From CAZHGD01 sp964531735 (GTDB lineage Bacteria; Armatimonadota; UBA10988): 41,035 nucleotides of DNA. Position numbers and translations under genes: made by a program. The notes beneath the pieces were generated by a model. It ran no database searches and was not told the origin of the DNA. It saw only the letters and a list, made by a program, of their open reading frames with translations. Positions 38,517 through 41,035 of the stretch are shown here, piece after piece; position 1 is the stretch's first letter; every line of letters starts with the position of its first letter. The DNA lies in contig CAZHGD010000054.1 of the NCBI GenBank assembly GCA_964531735.1, forward strand, positions 1 through 41,035. The letters are read 5' to 3'.

Positions 38517-38545
38517 TTGACGGTCACCGGGGCCACTGCTATACT
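38517..38545 (+). promoter_or_regulatory. Predicted promoter of the pilMNO operon
   Basis: TTGACG (38517-38522), 17 bases ending in ACTGC, then TATACT (38540-38545), with an extended TGC-TAT -10. It is nearly identical to the promoter at 31623 and lies 36 bases before the pilM start. Confidence 0.72.
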
Positions 38546-38581
38546 CGCGCCACATATACCACAGCGGAAGGCTTGGTCCGC

Positions 38582-39676
38582 ATGCCGCAGACTCGTCGTG
38601 GCGGGTGTGGCGGCTTGCCGTTGATCGGCCTGGACGTAGGCCGGCACAGCATCAAGATGGCGCGGCTCGACGTTCGCGGCCGAAGCGCCCATCTGGTCGC
38701 GCTCGGCAAGTGCTATTCCCCGCCCGGCCTATTCGACGACCAAGGGTGCTTCACCGGCTCGGCAGCGCTGGCTGGTGGCGTGTGTCAACTGGCCCGTGAG
38801 TTGGGTATCGGTCGCGCAGAGGTGTTCGCCGCCGTGTCCGGCCCCGGCGTGCCGGTGCTGTCGGTCAGCGCGGCGCCGGGCGTGGATCCCGTGGCGACCT
38901 TGCGGGCCGAGTGCCCGGCGGCCTGGTGGGCCGGCGATGAGGCGTTGTTCGCCACCCAGGCGCACGGGGCCGAAGGTGAGCTGATCGGCTACCAGGTGGC
39001 CGTGTCGGCGCGCCGAACGGTGGCCGGGTTGGTGGCCGGGCTGGAAGAAGCCGGGCTGGTGCCGACGGTGATCGACACCGCACCCTATGCGGTCGGCTAC
39101 GCGCTCAGTGCCGCCGACGGCAACGCGACCACCAACGCGATCGCCGTCGACATCGGTGTCGGCCACGCCACCGCCATGTGGCTGGCCGGCGGCGCAGTGC
39201 AGCAGGTGGCCGTCGAGCCGGCGGGCACCGCGGCGGTGACCGGCGCGCTGATGGCCGAGATGGGTGTCTCGTACGAGATTGCCGAAGCCTATCGCACCGA
39301 CTGGCTGGACGTGACGGCGACTGACCCGGCCTGCGGCCAGGACGATCCGCCGAGCGACGAGCAGGCGGCGCGAGCCTGGGCGCACCGAGCGCGCGAGGCT
39401 GTGGAGCCGGTGTTCGCGCAAGTGGCGGGCCTGATCGAGCGGCTGCAGGCTGCCGCGACCGCCGCGCCGCCGGAGGCGTTGTGGCTGCTGGGCGGCGGGA
39501 CGCGGCAGCGCGGCCTGGCGTGGTACCTGGCGGAGCGCTGCGGGTTGCCGGCGCGACCGGCGGACGCGTGGGCGGCGCTGGCACCGGCCGAGTTGAGTGG
39601 GCTGCCGCCGGAGATAGTGCATGACCCGGGGAGCTATGTGGTCTGTCTCGGTCTGGCGCTGAGGCCCAGTCCGTAG
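38582..39676 (+). CDS. pilM: Type IV pilus assembly ATPase-fold protein PilM
   Basis: 364 residues from ATG 38582, with GGAAGG ten bases upstream and the promoter immediately before. PilM is an actin-like cytoplasmic protein that binds the PilN tail and organises the inner-membrane platform. The actin/FtsA-like phosphate-1 motif is LIGLDVGRHSIKMARL, the phosphate-2 region is AIAVDIGVGHATAMWLAGG, and the adenosine motif is ALWLLGGGTRQRGLAWYLAE. The ends fit PilM (final YVVCLGLAL). It is the first gene of the operon, nine bases ahead of pilN. Confidence 0.9.
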   Translation: MPQTRRGGCGGLPLIGLDVGRHSIKMARLDVRGRSAHLVALGKCYSPPGLFDDQGCFTGSAALAGGVCQLARELGIGRAEVFAAVSGPGVPVLSVSAAPGVDPVATLRAECPAAWWAGDEALFATQAHGAEGELIGYQVAVSARRTVAGLVAGLEEAGLVPTVIDTAPYAVGYALSAADGNATTNAIAVDIGVGHATAMWLAGGAVQQVAVEPAGTAAVTGALMAEMGVSYEIAEAYRTDWLDVTATDPACGQDDPPSDEQAARAWAHRAREAVEPVFAQVAGLIERLQAAATAAPPEALWLLGGGTRQRGLAWYLAERCGLPARPADAWAALAPAELSGLPPEIVHDPGSYVVCLGLALRPSP

Positions 39677-39685
39677 GAGGCGGTG

Positions 39686-40285
39686 GTGCTGCAGGCCAAC
39701 TTCATACCCGAGCGGTACGAGCGGCATCGTCAGTCGATGCGCTGGGCGCTCTATTGCACCCGCGTCCTGCCGCTGCTGGGTGTGCTGCTGCTGGCCGTAC
39801 CGGTCGCCCTCGACCTGCTGGTGACGCGCGCGGCCGACCGCTTGCGGCAGACGACGCTGGCACGGCAGAGCGTGACGGCCACCGCGGCCACCACGACGCG
39901 CATCGACGCGGCCCTGACGCGGCTGCGGTCGACGCACCGATTGGCCGTCGGCCTGCATGCCGCCGACGCCCAGTGGCTGGCGCTGCTGAAGGAACTGCGG
40001 GATCGGTTGCCGGAGCACCTGTGGCTGACCCGCTTGCAGGTGATGGCCGAAACGGCCGGCGAGGGCGGGGTGCGGCAGCAGCGTGTGCTGCTCAGCGGAC
40101 GCGCCGGCGACAGCAAAGCGACCGGGCAGTTGCTCGAGGCGCTCAATCGCTCACCCTGGTTCCACAGCGCTGTGCTGAAGCGCGCGCGGCCGCCTGAGCA
40201 AGGCGCCGGCCCATCCGAGTTCGAGATTGAGGCGGTCCTGCGCCGCCCGATACCGACGGCGGCCAACGGAGGTGCGACGTCGTGA
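39686..40285 (+). CDS. pilN: Type IV pilus assembly protein PilN
   Basis: 199 residues from GTG 39686, chosen over GTG 39683 because AGGAGG (39675-39680) then has a five-base spacing. The short cytoplasmic start (LQANFIPERYERHR) includes the N-x-x-P stretch that PilN uses to bind PilM, in a slightly divergent form (NFIPERY). One membrane helix follows (VLPLLGVLLLAVPVALDLLV), then a coiled coil and an alpha/beta periplasmic domain ending in FEIEAVLRR. It works as a heterodimer with PilO. Confidence 0.85.
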   Translation: MLQANFIPERYERHRQSMRWALYCTRVLPLLGVLLLAVPVALDLLVTRAADRLRQTTLARQSVTATAATTTRIDAALTRLRSTHRLAVGLHAADAQWLALLKELRDRLPEHLWLTRLQVMAETAGEGGVRQQRVLLSGRAGDSKATGQLLEALNRSPWFHSAVLKRARPPEQGAGPSEFEIEAVLRRPIPTAANGGATS

Positions 40286-41035
40286 CGCACCTCGACCAAT
40301 GGGACGCCCGCCGCCTGGCCCGCCTGTTCGCCATCACGCTGGGCTGCTTCTGGCTGCTGAGCGTGGCCGGCTGCGTCGCGGCCATTCGGCGCGGCCTGCC
40401 CGTGCGGCGCGAAGCGGCCATGCAGCGGCGCCTCTACCGCGCCGAGCGGCGACTCGCCGCGCGCTACCCGGCGGTCAAGGACGAGTACTCGCGGCTACTG
40501 GCCGAGATGGGTCCGCTGGAGCCGTCGGTGGCTTCGAAGCTGTACGTCTCGACGCTGCTGGTCCAACTCGCTGAACTGGCCCGCGGCAGCGGCATGGAGC
40601 TGGTGGGCGTGGAGACCGACGCGACAGTGGTCAACGCGGTGGCCGGTTCAGGGCCCGGCGAACCGTGCTGCCGGCTGGCGGTGACCTTCCGCGGCAAGTA
40701 CGACGGCCTGCTGAAGCTCATCGAAGGGCTGCAGCAGTTCCGCAAGCTGCTGTCGGTGCGGGCCGTCGATGCGGCGATCGAGAAAGGCCAGTCAGACGGG
40801 ACGTTGCGGGCGATGGTGGCCATGTGCGCCTACGAGGCGCCGGGCGTGCTGAGTGCCGCCGACCTGGAGGTGGCGCCCGCCGCGGGCAACCCGGTCACCG
40901 TGGTGGAGCACCATCGGCGCGGTCCTTGGTGGCGCTTCTGGCGGCGCTGGGAACCGGTGCCGGGCGGCGGGCAGACCGCGCCGGCCGCGGTTGGCGCGCC
41001 GGTCGCCGATCCGGCCGCGCCGGCGCCTCCGGCCG
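40282..41035 (+). CDS. pilO: PilO-like type IV pilus assembly protein (3' end cut by window)
   Basis: At least 251 codons from GTG 40282, which overlaps the pilN stop by 4 nt; the frame is still open at the window edge. One membrane helix (ARLFAITLGCFWLLSVAGCVAA) is followed by a coiled coil and a PilO-type alpha/beta domain: LYVSTLLVQLAELARGSGME, then LAVTFRGKYDGLLKLIEGLQ. After residue 200 comes a Trp/Arg-rich patch (PWWRFWRRWE) and a Pro/Ala-rich tail, which is not typical of PilO and may lead to a fused PilP or a disordered end. Identification rests on gene order and topology as much as sequence. Confidence 0.78.
   Translation, partial: MTHLDQWDARRLARLFAITLGCFWLLSVAGCVAAIRRGLPVRREAAMQRRLYRAERRLAARYPAVKDEYSRLLAEMGPLEPSVASKLYVSTLLVQLAELARGSGMELVGVETDATVVNAVAGSGPGEPCCRLAVTFRGKYDGLLKLIEGLQQFRKLLSVRAVDAAIEKGQSDGTLRAMVAMCAYEAPGVLSAADLEVAPAAGNPVTVVEHHRRGPWWRFWRRWEPVPGGGQTAPAAVGAPVADPAAPAPPA

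Noticed and set aside
1..41035. CRISPR arrays, insertion sequences, prophage or attachment sites
   Set aside because: No spaced direct-repeat array, transposase, integrase or terminal inverted repeats were seen; the excisionase-like HTH at 34573 has no integrase nearby.

Overview
This is a GC-rich, densely coded bacterial chromosome segment with about 26 supported genes on both strands. There are no rRNA or tRNA genes, no CRISPR array, and no insertion sequence or phage gene that I can recognise. The lineage looks like Armatimonadota or a close relative. The clues are a short prepilin with the FPVFAKAREKARQ-type stem and an H-X9-DG motif, a large BTAD-type regulator ATPase, two DUF6785-type membrane proteins, and many secreted glycosidases mixed with housekeeping genes. 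This placement is an inference and was not tested against a database.

Layout. Positions 24-7275 are a carbohydrate-use region. An unknown gene (-) stands opposite a (+) operon of a secreted GH5-like glycosidase, a URO-D/MtaA-like protein, a GH29 alpha-L-fucosidase and a Gfo/Idh/MocA oxidoreductase. This operon converges on a secreted GH99/WbsX-like protein (-). Positions 7451-11808 are a housekeeping operon, radA - yacL-like - ispDF fusion - long-form hpf, closed by a strong hairpin. Positions 11898-16895 hold two divergent DUF6785 membrane proteins flanking two small Cys-rich genes, a zinc-ribbon protein and a Cys-cluster PAS protein. Positions 17243-18979 encode a membrane Ser/Thr kinase with one PASTA and two SH3-like domains. 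Positions 19062-26025 (-) encode a prepilin-like protein, a large secreted clan-A glycosidase and a 1140-residue BTAD/ATPase/TPR regulator that carries a decayed nucleotide-cyclase-like segment.

Positions 26297-31534 (-) are a tight operon read in the order CBS-DUF1385 fusion, argS, rpe, guaB and a small unknown gene, ended by a hairpin. Opposite it lies an RNase Z-like hydrolase (31670). Positions 32555-38462 form a flagellum-linked block: a TPR glycosyltransferase, an HTH/pseudo-receiver regulator, fliD behind a convincing sigma-28 promoter, and a convergent secreted protein with a FlgT-like C-terminal motif. Positions 38582 to the end begin a type IV pilus operon, pilM-pilN-pilO, with pilO cut by the window edge.

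Gene organisation is compact, with 4-nt ATGA/GTGA overlaps and few promoters. Those I can read share a recurrent form: TTGACG or a close variant, 17 bases, then an extended -10 of the type TGC-TATAC. The most unusual items are the CBS-DUF1385 fusion, the pseudo-cyclase regulator, the EF-hand-like loop inside FliD, the HTH/pseudo-receiver protein beside fliD, and the Cys-cluster PAS/zinc-ribbon pair.
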